From NCBI GenBank assembly GCA_006538405.1, contig BJKQ01000011.1, positions 80,001 through 144,000 of the forward strand: 64,000 bases of DNA, given 5' to 3'. The notes under the pieces are model-generated. The model ran no database searches. It was not told the origin of the DNA and saw only the letters and a program-made list of their open reading frames with translations. Source of the DNA: Hansfordia pulvinata. Its lineage: Eukaryota; Ascomycota; Sordariomycetes; Xylariales. Within the stretch, counting starts at the first letter, position 1, and every line of letters begins with the position of its first letter. The position numbers and the translations under genes were made by a program. This document shows positions 11,031-23,944 of this stretch, in pieces.

Positions 11031-11106
11031 GTGGTGGTGGTGGTGGTGGTGGTGGTGGTGGTGGTGGTGGTGGTGGTGGTGGTGGTGGTGGTGGTGGTGG
11101 TGGTGG
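11031..11106 (+). repeat. GGT/ACC trinucleotide repeat in the GH76 5' leader
   Basis: About 25 uninterrupted GTG/CAC units lie 16 bp upstream of the GH76 start codon. They are transcribed as CAC repeats if the leader begins upstream. Read in frame with the gene they would encode about 25 His. Confidence 0.95.
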
Positions 11107-11213
11107 AGGTGTGTCGCCTTCAAGTCCGCCGGGGTCGTGTCGTGGGGTGTTTGGTTGGCGGGGGCCAAGACGCAAACAAAGACACCGCTGGTGGGGGGGC
11201 GGATGATCCTCTG

Positions 11214-11221
11214 TTTATATA
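11214..11221 (-). promoter_or_regulatory. TATA box candidate for the GH76 gene
   Basis: The minus strand reads TATATAAA here, about 200 bp upstream of the GH76 ATG and upstream of the CAC repeat. That implies a leader containing the repeat. Confidence 0.55.
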
Positions 11222-14070
11222 CGCCTCCGGACGACGACGAGGAACACGCGATGCCGACCACACTACCACGAGTACTACTCGTAGAAGCCCACCCCGGCCC
11301 ACCACCACCACCCGTGAGCTCGGGCTCTCAGCGCCCGCCTCGTGGCGCCCTGCAACTTCGGAGCGCGTAGCCGAGCTGCCGCGCTTCTGGCTGGCTGGTC
11401 CGTCCCGCCAACAAAGGGAAAAAAGCGCGCTTGGCTTGGCTTGGCTTGGCTTGGGTTTGTTAGGTACCTAGGTACCTAGGTAGGTACGAGTACCATGTAG
11501 GCACAGAACACTGAACACTCGTAGGATCCCCGATGAAAAGCCACGGGCCGAGTTGGAAGCACGCCCAGACGTTGCCCGACCTGCTCTAAAAGGGGGCGTG
11601 CTGCGGCTTGGCAAATTGCTCCGCCCCCCGGCGCGCGCTTCTGCCTGCTCATCAGTCATCAGTCATCACAGTCTGGGGTTGCTCGCAGCCACATGATCTG
11701 ACACGCAGGAGCAAAACAATGCACAGGCCAGGGTCAGAGAGACCGACAGCCACGAGACTACGGATACACGCGAAAGGAGAGACTCCTGTCAGCATCGGTT
11801 CTGGCTCCTTGACCGGGGGTGGACAGGGGCCGAAGAGATGACCAGCTCATCCGGACTGCTGTCCTGTCGTGAGTCTGTGTTCCACTGGTTGCACGGGCTT
11901 ATTTCCTTCTCCCGAGTACGAGTAGGGGCCCCGGAAACAACTCGAGTATCGGCCAGAGACAGAGAACCTGCAACCACTCGGGCGAGACGGAAAGGCCCTC
12001 CCCGCTCCCTCTGCATCGTGCACGACCGGACAGAGCAGAAGACTTCCAGAGCTGTCTGCCTGCTGGACGAGCACGTACGCAGATCCATAGCCTACCAGGT
12101 GAAGTACCTACTTCCTTATTAGTCTCTAACCGAACCGCCAAGGCCCTCAACTCCTCGGGTCGTCGCCTGTCCCAAGATTGCCAACAAATCGAGTCGGATC
12201 TGGGCCGAGCGAGACGGCTCTGGCCGCGCCGAAACAAATCTCTCCATCCGGGGAGAGGCCCAGATCCCGCCGGCAGTCATGCTCGGACTGGCCCCCTCCA
12301 CCCGTTCGCCGGAGGAACCACGACAATGTCTGCCTACCTGCCACCCTGCCTGCCTATAAGCAGCATGACAATAATGAAAGCCCTCTCCAGGGTCGAGCAG
12401 ACCCGCAGTAAGCAGCATCGGCCAAAGCAGCGCTCTCTCTCTCCCAGCATTCATGCCCACCACTGCTCACGTCGGTGGTGCGCGGCAATTGACTGACTGG
12501 TTGAGGCGGCGCAGGGCCAGGCCCGGCTGGTCATTAGGAAGCGAAGCCCGCAGGATTGGATGCCACAGCCCGCTTGGGCCTTGGACGTCACAGCCTCTCC
12601 CGGGGGGCTGGCTGGCTGCCACGCCCCCGACTCTTTAATAATAGGTACATACCTTATTAGTGATAATAATGAATGCACGATTCTGGAAGAAAGGAACATT
12701 CAGTATAAGCCCTGCGAGGCTCGGTACTTCTGTTGGTAGACGCCGGCCAGGAATACGATACTCGCACTTACCCGCACTCGTCCAAGCACCGGCGGTCGGC
12801 GTCCAGGTTTTGTGGTTGGACTCGTATCTTGGTTTGGTCCCTATCGTGACAGAGTACGGAGTAGGCCCATCATCAACCGCTACCACAACCCGCGTGCGAG
12901 CAATCTCGTAATGAAGACGGGGAGGTGCTCCCTTTTCTTTCCTCTCTTATTAACCCCCACCCCAGCAACCACCAATCCGGAGGAATGCTCACAGGGCAGT
13001 TGTGGGGCGGCCGCCAATGTTGGCCCTGGAGGGCAGCGCCTCATTTCCGCAGTCATCATGATGACGATGGTGCCAGGCTATAAAGTGAGTTACTCGTAGG
13101 TAGGTAGGTAATCTGGCCGGCGATCGGATTTCGGTCTGGGCGGGTGGGGACTCCGGTCGCTTCCGTCTGTCACGACTGCCAATGACGCAAGCCTGTCCTC
13201 TGTGCGGCTGCTCGCTTGTTCGCCCCCAACGGAGCAGATTGCAATGAGTAGACCGCGAGTGGAACGAGATGGCCGAGGCGGCGTTAAGAATCGTTCTTGT
13301 TTCAAAAGGGATCATAAACGCTTGTTCGGTAATAAATATATACAGTATAAACTGGGGCGCCGTGTTCTCGACGGCACGGCAGCTTCGCCCGTCCCTCTTC
13401 CCGTCCGTCGCGCGGGACGATGGCAAGCCCGTCGCGCGCAAAAGGAGAGAAAAGAAGAGGACGAGCGAAGCCATAAACGCGCCGGCGATGAAACCATCGC
13501 AGCGCCCTCGGAATCGGAACCAAGAAAGCCCGCACACACCCTTTGGACAGACGCGCAGCGCAGGTCACGTCGACAGGGGTGCGGCGAGCTGGTAAAAAAA
13601 AACACAAAACTCCCTCATCCAGAAACCCTCTTCCTCGGCGAGGCTCGTTGACGAAGGAAGGAAACTCGTCAGGTACAGCAGGGCATTACCCGTTCAAGCC
13701 ACAACCCTTCCCGCAAAAACGCCCTTGGCGAGGGATAGGGAGAAAAAGGGGGGATTAAAAAAGAATAAACCCATCGATCCCGTGGGGGGCCCTCGAGCGA
13801 AGAAGCGTGTCCTCGTTAAATGAAAAGGAGAAGAAAAAAAACACAAATGTTTCGCTGCCAGGTAATAATCCCTACCGCATATACAGACACGCGCGCCGAC
13901 GCTTGGGAACGTAAACATCGTCAACTGAAGAAAGAAAGCAAAGGACCGAGGTAAAAAGCCTCCCTCTGGCCCTGTTCGTTTTCGTCTTGTTCGCCACCGC
14001 CCTTTTCATTCAATTTCGAACCGAGCTCTTTTCTTTTTCTTTTCTCGTCTTTCTGTCTGTCTGTCTTTCT
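11222..14070. other. intergenic, no gene recognised
   Basis: About 2.8 kb. It holds a TTGGC pentamer array (11431-11454), a run of overlapping TAGGTACC motifs (11460-11486), several TACGAGTA-type motifs and a TACGGAGTA motif (12855-12863). The T/A-rich stretch 13700-13980 is probably the 3' region of the CAP gene that follows. No coding frame shows family features. Confidence 0.5.
11431..11486 (+). repeat. TTGGC pentamer array and TAGGTACC motif cluster
   Basis: Four to five TTGGC units are followed within a few bases by TAGGTACCTAGGTACCTAGG, built of overlapping palindromic GGTACC elements. It is intergenic, upstream of the GH76 gene. Confidence 0.9.
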
Positions 14071-14901
14071 TTACTGACCGGCGCCGGTGAGAGCCTTCTT
14101 GCCGAGCTGGGTGCCTATGTTGACGGTGAAGCCGCCCATCATGTTGCCCTGGGTGTGGTAGTTGCAGACGGCGAAGAAGGGGCTGATGCCGCCCATGGGG
14201 TTGCCGGCGCCGTCGCGCAGGCGGCCCGTGCAGTCCTGGACGGCGCAGCCGACGGCCGTGGTCTGCTTCCAGACGACCTGGGTGAAGTGGCCGAAGCCGC
14301 CCAGTCCGCCCATGTTGGGCTCGGCGCCGTAGGTCGTGTAGCGCGGCGACTCGTTGTTGTAGAACTCGTCCGAGATGAGCTTGCCGATCTCGGCCGCGGA
14401 GATGCCCGCGCCGATGTTCTGGCCGAACCCGGTGCTGTTTTTTTGTCTCTTGTCAGTCTTTTGTTTCTTTGACTTGCTTGGAACGTGTGAAGATATTTCT
14501 CTTGATAGCTTGTGTATAGATAGCTCCTTGAGAAGCCAGTAGAGCTGTTACTGGGAGACACACACACACGGACACAAGACACAGAGCAGAAACAGGATAA
14601 AACAAGTAAAACAAAAACAAAACATACCCCTGGTGCTTGTAGATGCAGGTGGCGGCGTCCTGGGCGGCGGCGTCGGCGGCGGGCTGGCTCCAGGTCATGT
14701 CGGGGTGTCGGTGTGGTTGCGGCGGTGGCAGTTGTGGTGGTAGAGGACGGTGTCCTGGAAGTTGGTGGGCTTGGGGATGTCGCAGCCGCCGCCCCAGGGC
14801 AGGTTGGGGATGGGGGGCTGGTAGCCGCGGGCGACGACGTCGGCCAGCGGCAGCGCGGCGGCGGCCGAGGCGAGGGCGGCGAGGACGATTTGGAAGCGCA
14901 T
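14071..14901 (-). CDS. secreted CAP/SCP (PR-1-like) protein 1
   Basis: Two exons, 14901-14628 and 14434-14071, with a GTATGT donor and a 193-bp intron. The product is about 212 residues after one repair. It starts with a signal peptide (FQIVLAALASAAAALP) followed by a short Pro/Gly-rich segment. The CAP domain then begins at TVLYHHNCHRRNHTD and continues with MTWSQPAADAAAQDAATCIYKHQGTGFGQNIGAG (split by the intron). The first CAP signature is GHFTQVVWKQTTAVGCAV and the second is FFAVCNYHTQGN. CAP proteins of fungi are secreted and several bind sterols or other lipids. The frame breaks at the CCCC run read on the minus strand at 14705-14702; a fifth C joins HTDTP to DMTW. A second CAP gene lies 10 kb away. 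Confidence 0.92.
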
Positions 14902-17877
14902 GGTGAGGGCGGGAGAGATGATTATTACAGACTTCTTGTGTGTCTAGTGGTGATTATTATCTGGATTATATGTTGCTGGGCGCGTGTGGCTAGCTACGTA
15001 GGTATAGCTAGCTGTTCGTTCGTTGATCGTCTCGACTCGGTTCGAGAGACTGGTGGTGGCTGTGATATTTGTACTGCTCGCTGGATGGGGCGAAGCTGAA
15101 CAAGTGTCAAGCTGTTTCCGGCGGGTGGATGGTGATCGGTTGCGTGGAGGTCTGTCTGGAAAGACTGTGGTGCGAGTGTGTGAGACTGGCGTTTAGAGAG
15201 AGTGTGTAAGCCGGGGCTTGGGCGAGAGAGACCGTGTGAGGCTATGCCGTCGAGAGAGAGTGTGTGCAACCGCGAGATGATCGAGAGAGAGAGCGAGGGT
15301 ATCACAAGCCAGAAGGCCCGCCAGGGGGAGGGCGGCGGTTCTTATGGGCCCAGACAACAACATCGTCGTGGCAGGGCGAGACAGACAACAGAGACACACA
15401 CACACAACAACAGAGACAGGCAACCTTGGACTAACTAGACCAACTGCGAGAAACATTACGGGTGCTTCTCTAGCTCCGACCCAGAATTCATTACCCGCAG
15501 CCCGTCAGCCTAGCGACCGCGAGGTTCGTCAGGGCAATGTTGACTGCCGATCGCCGGGCAGAAGCTGCGGCTAGCCACCGCCGGAGCCAGCATTCTCCAG
15601 CCCCAATCTCGGAGCGTTGGTGAGATTTGTCGCTCGCCTGCGTGGGGCCCCGTCTTTGCTGCTTCAGGGAACATGCCTCGCCCCGGCTTGTTTAGCCTGC
15701 GAGCCCGTCTCTTGCGAGCATCTCATTAGCCCGGGCCACTCTCTCCCGACTCTTCTCTCCAAGTGCGAGTGATCGGATGGCACATGCGTACGGGAGCACA
15801 CCCACGAACGAACGCGCCACTGGGAGGGCTCCGGCCACTCTCTCGTCTGGGATCCCCGTCAAGAGATCGTCGCTGTGAGCTTGCGGCCGAGAGGGCGAAG
15901 CTTGTCGTCTGGGTGCGGCGTCCAGGCGTGTACTCGTATAGCCGTCGCGCGGCGCATCCTGGGAGCTGCCAACGGTTTTGTTCTTTCCATTTTCTTCATC
16001 CCCTTTTTTTTTCTCCCCCCCTCCCCCTTCGTTGATCGGACGATCGTCGGGACTGCTCATGCACCTTTTAGCCTCTTTTACCTGCCGTACTCGTACCGTT
16101 TAGGTCCGCGTCGTCAGGCACCACCGCCCTGTGATTCGCCTGCTCAGCCCTGCCATGCTCCTTTGCGGGGATCATTCCCAAGGCAAGGGACGGGCGCACC
16201 GAGTTAGGCACTCGTAGGTACTGACTTTGGGGACTCGTGCGAGTGCCGGCCGAACCGGGGGCGCCTCGCTCTATTCTATCGGTACTCGCACTTCTGCTAG
16301 CCAATGATAATCTCGTAGTAGCCATTCCTCCCCCGGTCACGCAAATTGGTACCCGAACCGGAACCACGAAAGAGGCTACGAGACACCGACGAAAAAGCCC
16401 GCCGTAGCCCCAATCGGGACGCACCAGTACCGTGTCTGACAGTAGATTCTGGGTAATAAGGTAGTTACCTACTTACGAGTACCGGCCCCTGTCCCGCCCC
16501 TGTCGTGATTGCTTTCTTGCTTGCGTCTTTTCTGCCGTCTTGTTGTTGTTTTTCTAGTGTACGAGTGCGGGTACTACTCCGTAACGAGCACACGAGGGTT
16601 TGGTGGTGGTCGGGAAAGAGGGCTGACCAGGGAGGGCCCCCAGAGAGAAAGCAAGCAGACGCACGCAGGCAGGCCTTCCGCTCATCAGCCCGCCTCCCTC
16701 CCCGGCACTTCAGCCCGTTCCCCGGACTCCCCGAGCTACGCGTACGAGTCGTCCGGGCGGGTAAACGTTCCCATCGTACGCGTTGGCGAGCATCTGGGGG
16801 AAGGCTTTAATTAGTAGTACGATAGGTAGGTAGGCACGAGTCATCGGTGCCGACCCTGGGAGATCGGAGATGCCCAGTGCCCCCCGGTCGTCATTTGTGA
16901 CTGAACGATGACGTCCGCGAGTCGCGCACTCCTAGAGAGCTCGGTGGTATGGTATGCCCCTGACCTGACGACTGTACGAGTATCCCAGGGGTAAAATCAT
17001 AAAGCTACTGCTAGTCAGGCACCGACGACGGGTGTGGCACCTTCACGAGGCTACCCGCCGGAGAACCGATGCACCCTGATCTGGGGCTTGGCAGTGGCAA
17101 CATTCTTCTCCTTCTCCTTCTTTTCTTCTTCTTCTCTTCCACCACGAGTATTACACACCCCTGTTCCCTCGATGGCAGGGGCTTCATAAAGGAGGCCTAT
17201 CGACCGAGCCGTGAAGAACACGGTCTACTCCGTATGTCCGTCCGTCCTCCTCAGGATCCGATTCCAGAAAAGTTCTCTCTCTTCCGTGCGCCTGTCACAG
17301 AAAGAAAGATGGAAGAGAGACCACAAAAAAAAAACGCGCCGTCTGGTGATCGGCGCGTCCATGCGGCTGATCGGAAGCGCCCCGGCTCCGAATCCCGCTG
17401 CTTACCGCTGCTGCTGCCACTGCTGCTGCTGCCGGGGCGACCGGCTCGAGAGATTTCCGAGACCCGGGGCGGGGGACCGTCCGGCATTGGTGCCACCGGC
17501 CGGTCGAGATCCCAAGGCAGGCCGGCCCTTTACATTCCAAAGGACCTTTTCTTTTTTTTATCGACTGGACGGCGGAAAAATGGGCCTTGTCATCGATCTC
17601 ACACATAACAATGGCATACATTTGCCCGCTTAACGGACCTCTTTACCTGATATTTTTCCTTTCTTAATCACTTTTGATGAATTGATGATTCCGCGGACGG
17701 CATGCGATGAGGGCCCAGGCCCCGGGCCCCCGTGCCCGGTGCGACCGCCGTCGAAACTCGAGGTCTTGCCCGGCGGGGCCGAGGCCGCGGCGGCCGCGAT
17801 GGGTGGTCACACACACAAACGGGGCGAGAGTCTGGGTCGTGGCCACCAGCCCATTCTTGGCATGTACACAATAGGGC

Positions 17878-17910
17878 TGATGATGATGATGATGATGATG
17901 ATAATGATGA
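17878..17910 (+). repeat. TGA/GAT trinucleotide repeat
   Basis: About ten TGA units, one interrupted by TAA, in intergenic DNA. Confidence 0.9.
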
Positions 17911-18371
17911 CCAGGGCAACATTTGCTTGCCGCTGTGGATAGCGGTCCCCTCTGCGCCTCGTCGGACCGAACCTGTTGCTGTCGTAATCTGCCTGGGCCC
18001 GCCGAATGTAACGACCGCTCCTGGACTGTCGAGTTGGGCCTACCAGTGAGTGATGAAGTGAGGAAGTGAGTGAGAGTGTGCCTGGCCGGCGTCGCACGAG
18101 ATGGCCGCCTTGCCGCTCCGCCTGCACCGTAGCGATGCGCGCCAGATCTGAAAGCAAGGGGCGGGAGGCGATGAGCTGATGCCACACGGGGCGACGGGCC
18201 GATGCGGCGCCCTCCTCCTCATCCTCCACGTGAGGTCGTTCCGCCAGAGTAACGTACTCCGTACGACCTGGAGCTGTGACACGAAACCGCTCGGTAAGCC
18301 GGTCGCACTGCCATCCACGATCCCATAGAGAGGAGAGGGTGAGAAACATGCCGAGAAAGAGAGAGAGAAAG

Positions 18372-18396
18372 ACACACACACACACACACACACACA
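18372..18396 (+). repeat. CA dinucleotide repeat
   Basis: Twelve AC units preceded by a GA-rich stretch, intergenic. Confidence 0.92.
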
Positions 18397-19387
18397 TCCC
18401 TTCGGCTAGAGGGGTGGCCATGTCCGGGCCTGGCCTCGTATGCTCAAGGTACACGTACCTTGTTATCAGATCTCCTGAGCCCCACGACACGACCGCTCTG
18501 TGACACGGATTGGCCCTTCCTGGGAGGACGGCTGTCGCTGCGACCAGTTGACGGTGGCGCAGTCTGTTCACTCCGTTGCTGAAGTAGGCAATTCCCGGCA
18601 TGTTGCCCAGAGCCGCGCGTCAGCAGCAGCTGAAGTCGCCCAACTTGCGGCAGACTCGGGTTCCTCATGGCCAGCGAGCGAGGGACGTGCTGACGCCGTC
18701 TCTGTATCATAGTCTATTCTCTCGCGGCCGTCTCCGCCCGCCCTACTATGCTATGAAGCCTAGCGAGGACCCCAAGGAGCGCCATCCTCGCCGGCTGAGA
18801 GCTGAGCCACCCCGGCCGGCCTCCCAACCGCCAACAAGGTGTAGAGGTAAGTAACTACACGCAATTGGGGAGTAGGCAAAAAGCTCGGGGTTGTTCCTTT
18901 CAGCTTGCTGACTTGTTACCCACCTACCACCTTGCCCAGCCTGCCCGGGCGGTAAGAGGTAGTCATTCAATCAATCACCTAATCGTGCCAAGCTGGGTTG
19001 CCGGGCTCTGCTGGCTTCCATCTTGACTCGCCGTTGCACCCGCCGTTCCTTGTACTCGTAACTCCGTATCCGTAGCACGACCGACGATCCTCTCTCCCAC
19101 CAACGTCTCTTCCGCCTGCTCCGCCGCCGCCCGCCCACGCGCCACCGCGTCGGCCATTTGACAGCGGTCGTCCAAAGAGAGCAAGAGCAGCGCAGTGCAG
19201 TGCAGAGCAACACCACCAGTCCGGTAACACAAGCGAAGCTTCGTGTCGCCCGCCTGCCTCCCTAACCCGGCCGCCGGCGACATCGCTTCGCATCGCCGGG
19301 CCACGCGCTGGTGGAACGGCCCTAAAGGGCACCAAAGGACAAGGAGAGGGAGAGAGAGAGGGGGGGAAACCCTTCCTTGCCGCCAAA

Positions 19388-22146
19388 ATGGCACCCTTCA
19401 CGACGCGGCACGACGACCATGTCGGCCCGCGCCACAGTGACAGCGACAGCGACAGCGACAGCGAAGACCAAGGGCCCCGCCACGGCCTCATCGACGGCCA
19501 GCTCCACGGCGAAGACAATGGCGGCGGCGGCGACGGCAGCCAGGTCGTCGGCACCACGGAGCTGTACCGGGACGGCGAGGTCCGCTTCATCCCCACGCCC
19601 ACGCCCGACCCGACCGGTATGCTTGTTTTTTTTTTCCTTCCTTTCGTTTCTTGTCTCTCCCCCCTCTCTCTCTCTTCTGTCTTGCTGCCGTTGTTCCAGG
19701 CTTTTCCTATTTTCATTCATGCTGCGCAGACAACTGATTGTCCGAGCCTGCAGACCCCCTAAACATGTCCCAGCGGAGGAAATGGGGCGCCGTCATCGCC
19801 CTCGCTCTGTGTAAGTCTAGACCAAAGACCAATGAATCCGGGATAGGGAAAGAAAATACAAGAAGAAGAAAAAGAAGAAAATAATGGAGGACACTCCTCG
19901 CTGACATCCACCCTCACCCTCACCTGGGTATGTGGGGAATGAACATGAAGACGGCGGCCTCGTCAACTCGGCCGAGTCCATCATCGCCTGCCTCCTGCCC
20001 GTCTTCATGATGGAGTACGCCGGCGTCGACCCGCGGGAGCTGGCCCACGGCTTCGACATCAACACGGTCGGCGACCTGGGCGGGCCCCCGGGCTGGAAGG
20101 TCGCCCTGCTCTCCACGGCGCCCCTGCTGGTCAGCGGCGTCTTCTCCTTCGCCCTCGTGCCCTTGTCCATCGCCGTGGGCAGGAGGCCCGTCATGATCGG
20201 CTGCGGCCTGCTCTCCGTCGTCGGGGGCGTCTGGGCCGGCGCCAGCACCTCCCTCGACAGCCACATCGCCGCCCGCACCGTCATGGCCGTCGGCAGCGGC
20301 ACCATCGACTCGCTCATCCCCCTCATCGTCTCCGACTTCATGTTCATCCACGAGCGCAACCGCCCCATCGCCGGCATCAACGCCAGCGGCGCCTTCATCA
20401 TCGTCCTGCTGGGCGTGGCCAGGTAAGAGATTGCGCAGCGGCAGCAGCAGAAGCAACTGCTCTTCCTCCTTTTGTTCCCATCCTAAAAGTGAAAACAAAG
20501 AGACATGGAGAGAGAGAGAGAGAGAGAGAGAGAAAGATGGGATATAGAAGCTGACCCGCCACATCCGCAGCCCTCACATGGTCACCCGCCTGAGCTGGCG
20601 CTGGGTCTACGGCCTGACCACCGTCGTCACCTTCTTCACTTGGATCGCCATCATCCTGCTGGTTCCGGAGACGCGTCGGATCCGCGAGCCAGAAGAGCTA
20701 GGTAAAGAGAGAGCCCTTATCCCCAATTAAGTATTTTCTTTTTCTCCCTCTCTCACACAACCCACACACTCCTGGGAAATGCCGAAAAAAAAAAACACCA
20801 CCAACTGACATGAAATCGCAACTGACACAAACACACAAAACCAAAAAAAAACAGCCGGCCAAGAAGTCTACGCCCTCAAGCCCGGCGAGCGCCGCGCCCG
20901 GCTCGACCACGCGCGGTACCCGGCGCGGACGGCGTGGAGCGACTACGGCGTCTTCAACGCCGGGGCCGAGTGGCGCGCGGCGGGCCTGTCGGTGGCGCAG
21001 GCCTTCCGGACGCTGGCCTTCCCCAACGTGCTGTGGAGCATCTCGCTCAACGCCACCGTCACGGGCGCCCACAGCGGCATGATGCAGCTGGGCACCGAGG
21101 CCCTGCTGGCCGCGGGCTGGCCCTTCGAGGAGCTCGGCGCCTTCGTCGTCCCCGTCGTCCTGGCCAGCCCCTTCGTCTGGCTTTTCGGCGGCTTCGTCGC
21201 CGACGCCGTCGCCAACGCCCTGGCCCGCAGGGCCCCCGGGGGAAGGAGGGACCCCGAGGCCCACCTCGTCAACCTCGCGCTGCCCATCGCCGTCGGCTTC
21301 GCCGCCTGCCTCGTCTTCGGCCACACCGCCGACGAGGCCGCCGCCCGCCGCCTGCCCGTCTGGCTCACCCTCGTCGGCATCTTCCTCATGCAGTTCACCA
21401 GCGGCACCGTCCAGTCCCTGGGCACCGTCTACCTGGTGGAGAGCTACCCGACCTACGCGGGGTCAGTTCCTTTCTTTCTTTCTTTTTTCCTTTTTTTTAC
21501 TTTCTCTCTCCTCAACTCCCTACCCTCCCCCGCCCCTCGCTCAGAACAGGAAGGAAATGAAAAACAAACCACTTTACTAACCCCATGAGACAAAAAAAAA
21601 ACTAGACCAACCCTGGTATGCGCCTCCACCTTCCGCCTCGTGGTCGGCTTCCTCTGGACCTTCCAGATCGAGTCCTGGGTCGAGGACATGGGCTACCTGG
21701 CCTCCTTCGCCATCTACGCCGCCGCCATCCTCGTCGTCGCCGCCTTCCTGCCCTTCATCATCCTCCGCGGCCGCCGCATCCGCGCCTGGTCCATGGGCCG
21801 CCTCGACCAGGTCACCTCCACCTCCTCCTCCTCCTCCGCGGCGTCCTCCTCCTACAACAGGCGGAAGATGTGGGACGGCCGTCGACCAGGGGGCCAACCG
21901 TGGTCGACGACGGCAGCGACGACGACGACGACGACGACGACGACTGCAGCGGAGTCGCCGCGGCGGCAGACGAAAGAGCACGGTCAGCGACCGGGCCTCC
22001 GCCGCAGAGCCCCCTCCGACGCCTCCGACGACAGCACGGCCTCGGACAAGGAGCTCCTGCTCTACGAGATGCGCACGCTCTCGGCCTCGGCGTCCCGCCA
22101 GTCGGGCGCGGCCGCGCGGGAAGAGGTCGAGGAAGAGGAGGAGTAG
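19388..22146 (+). CDS. major facilitator superfamily transporter
   Basis: Six exons: 19388-19616, 19754-19810, 19951-20422, 20571-20701, 20855-21461 and 21606-22146, giving 678 residues with every splice phase matching. The N-terminus is a long hydrophilic, Asp/Ser-rich tail with a GACAGC-coded DS repeat. The first membrane helix spans exons 2-3 (KWGAVIALALYGGLVNSAES). Further helices include PLSIAVGRRPVMIGCGLLS, which carries a motif-A-like RRP in the loop after TM2, and VMAVGSGTIDSLIPLIVSDF. Others are WRWVYGLTTVVTFFTW, GIFLMQFTSGTVQSLGTV and SFAIYAAAILVVAAFLPFII. The C-terminal tail is acidic and poly-Thr/Ser. The segment SYPTYAGPTLVCASTFR matches the TM11 entry of fungal MFS carriers. The substrate is unknown. 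Exon 3 uses an AAG acceptor at 19950, chosen because it keeps the phase and gives LYGGLVNSA. Confidence 0.9.
20507..20533 (+). repeat. GA dinucleotide repeat in an MFS intron
   Basis: About 13 AG units in the intron between exons 3 and 4 of the MFS gene. Confidence 0.9.
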
Positions 22147-23944
22147 GGGGAGGGGGAGGGCTGGGGGTAGCCGGTCTCGCACGCGAAGTGAAGGTTCTCC
22201 GTCTCATCTTTATCTATCATGCGAAGAGTAAGTAGAAGAGGAAAGATCCCAAGGTCGGAAATAAAGGGAGAAAGAGAGAGAGAGAGAGGAGAGAACATAA
22301 ACATAGACCGGCAATCGAACGCCCGGGCGAACGCCTGAGGAGTATAAAGCATTGTCCCACGCAGCCGCGGCGAGCCGCCTCAAATCCACCTCAATGATCC
22401 CGTCCGGGGCACTGACCGGCACGGTTTGAAACTTCGGGCACTTGGGGGGTGCCCTCCGTGATCCAACGGGGGCCGGAATGCAGCACCAGGTCAAGAAATG
22501 ACTACCAGCGTTAGGAACGGGCGCCTCAAGTTGCAGAACGTAGAACCGCGGGAGGATAAATTGCAGACATGTCACCAACCCTACTGCACGGCCGACGACT
22601 CTGCTCCCAACGGCACACAACCATACCCACAACTCGTCCGCACGAATACTCTCAATCGCAGGCAAGGAAGCCCTGGCGCGAGGCGGCTCCGCGCCCAGCA
22701 CACTGAGCTCGCCGAATCACCGGTTCTCCATCCTGTTGTTATACCTTGCCGCAGGACTTGAAGAGCTGGACGACAGACCAGCAAGGGGCCTTGCAAGGGG
22801 GGGATTGGGGGATCAGACGCCAGCCAGCCAGCCAGCCAGCGAGGGGAGACGGCGCCGCCCAGAGCAGCCCGCTCGCCTCACCCCTCGTGGCCCCTTTCCA
22901 TCTCTATCTATCTGCCATTGCACATGCCCAGGTACCAGGTGATCAGCTAGCTTCGCAGATCCCAAACATACGCCCGGCGACGCGACGGCGGCGCCTCAAT
23001 CGCGCCTCTCGACGGGGCCACCCACACCTCACGCCCGCCACCTCCCCTGAGCCCTGAAGGGCCGAGACGCACTGGCCACCTCCTCGGAGCCCAAGCCTCC
23101 TCTTGTGCGAGGCTTTCCAAAGGTCTTGCCCGTTTGAATTCCTGGGCGGAAACGCTTCGTGCTTACAAAGGGAGACAGTCGAATCGGCACAACGCGGCGA
23201 GGCAGCTGACAGCCCTCTTGTATTACCAGACCTTGTGGCCGAACGGCCTCCTCGAAATTCGAAGTGAGCCATCTCCTGCCGTCGCGCCTACGCCTGAACT
23301 AATCCTTTGGCGGGCTTCCAACAATCGTTTGAGCCACCAAAGAGGCTGGGCCTCAGCCCGCACAAAGTCGCACACAGCTTGAGCATTTTCCACTGCCGAC
23401 TCGCGCCGCGACAGATGTTCAGCAACATTCACGTTGATCGAGACGACTTGCATGGTTCGACTTGGACAAACTGTTCAACGCCATAAATTCATAGACGGAT
23501 GCCTCCCCGGTGCTATGCGTATCAAAGTCGATATTGCCGTGACCAGTCAAGTACCTCTGCTGATTCGTAAGATCATCATCGGGCCCATCGGGCGTCCCGA
23601 GGCGTAAGCTGAGAAAGGAACACTAGATACAAACACAAACATGCAGCGCACGATAGAAAAACAAGAGGGGCCAGGTTCCGCAACCAGCCGCAACCATGGT
23701 AAGGATTTTACACCCTTTCCAAAGCAGACTATCAATGGCGACTGCGGAAGCCTCGCAAAGAAAAGAACGATCTCCAAGGCGCCCGACTATAGAGATCTCG
23801 TATTGTTGTAATCCTGCAAAGCTGGGAAGTTCATGAAGCAGATGCCCAAAGGGCCGGAGCTACGATTCGATCACAGACCCGAGCCGAATGCGCCGATGGT
23901 CGCACAGGGATTGTTTCCAATCCCGTGCTTCAGCCCGATACCGC
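22147..23944. other. convergent intergenic region, no gene recognised
   Basis: About 1.8 kb between the 3' ends of the MFS gene and the second CAP gene. It has a short GA repeat near 22270 and a CAGC repeat near 22820. No coding frame shows protein features. Confidence 0.5.

Larger units (their letters stand above)
14902..19387. other. intergenic, no gene recognised
   Basis: About 4.5 kb between the minus-strand CAP gene and the plus-strand MFS gene. It holds purine/pyrimidine-rich promoter-like DNA near 15180-15300, many TACGAGTA and TACGGAGTA motifs (15900-17250), a TGA repeat (17878-17910) and a CA repeat (18372-18396). A frame at 17069 starts with a hydrophobic stretch but then becomes low-complexity, so I do not call it. 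Confidence 0.5.

Noticed and set aside
10740..11471. Plus-strand frames with poly-Val, poly-Trp or poly-Gly over the GGT repeat
   Set aside because: They are six-frame readings of a trinucleotide repeat. The minus strand carries a real GH76 gene with matched splice sites.
17069..17608. Plus-strand frame with a hydrophobic N-terminus resembling a signal peptide
   Set aside because: The hydrophobic part comes from a CTT/TTC-rich tract. The rest is low-complexity with homopolymers and no recognisable domain.
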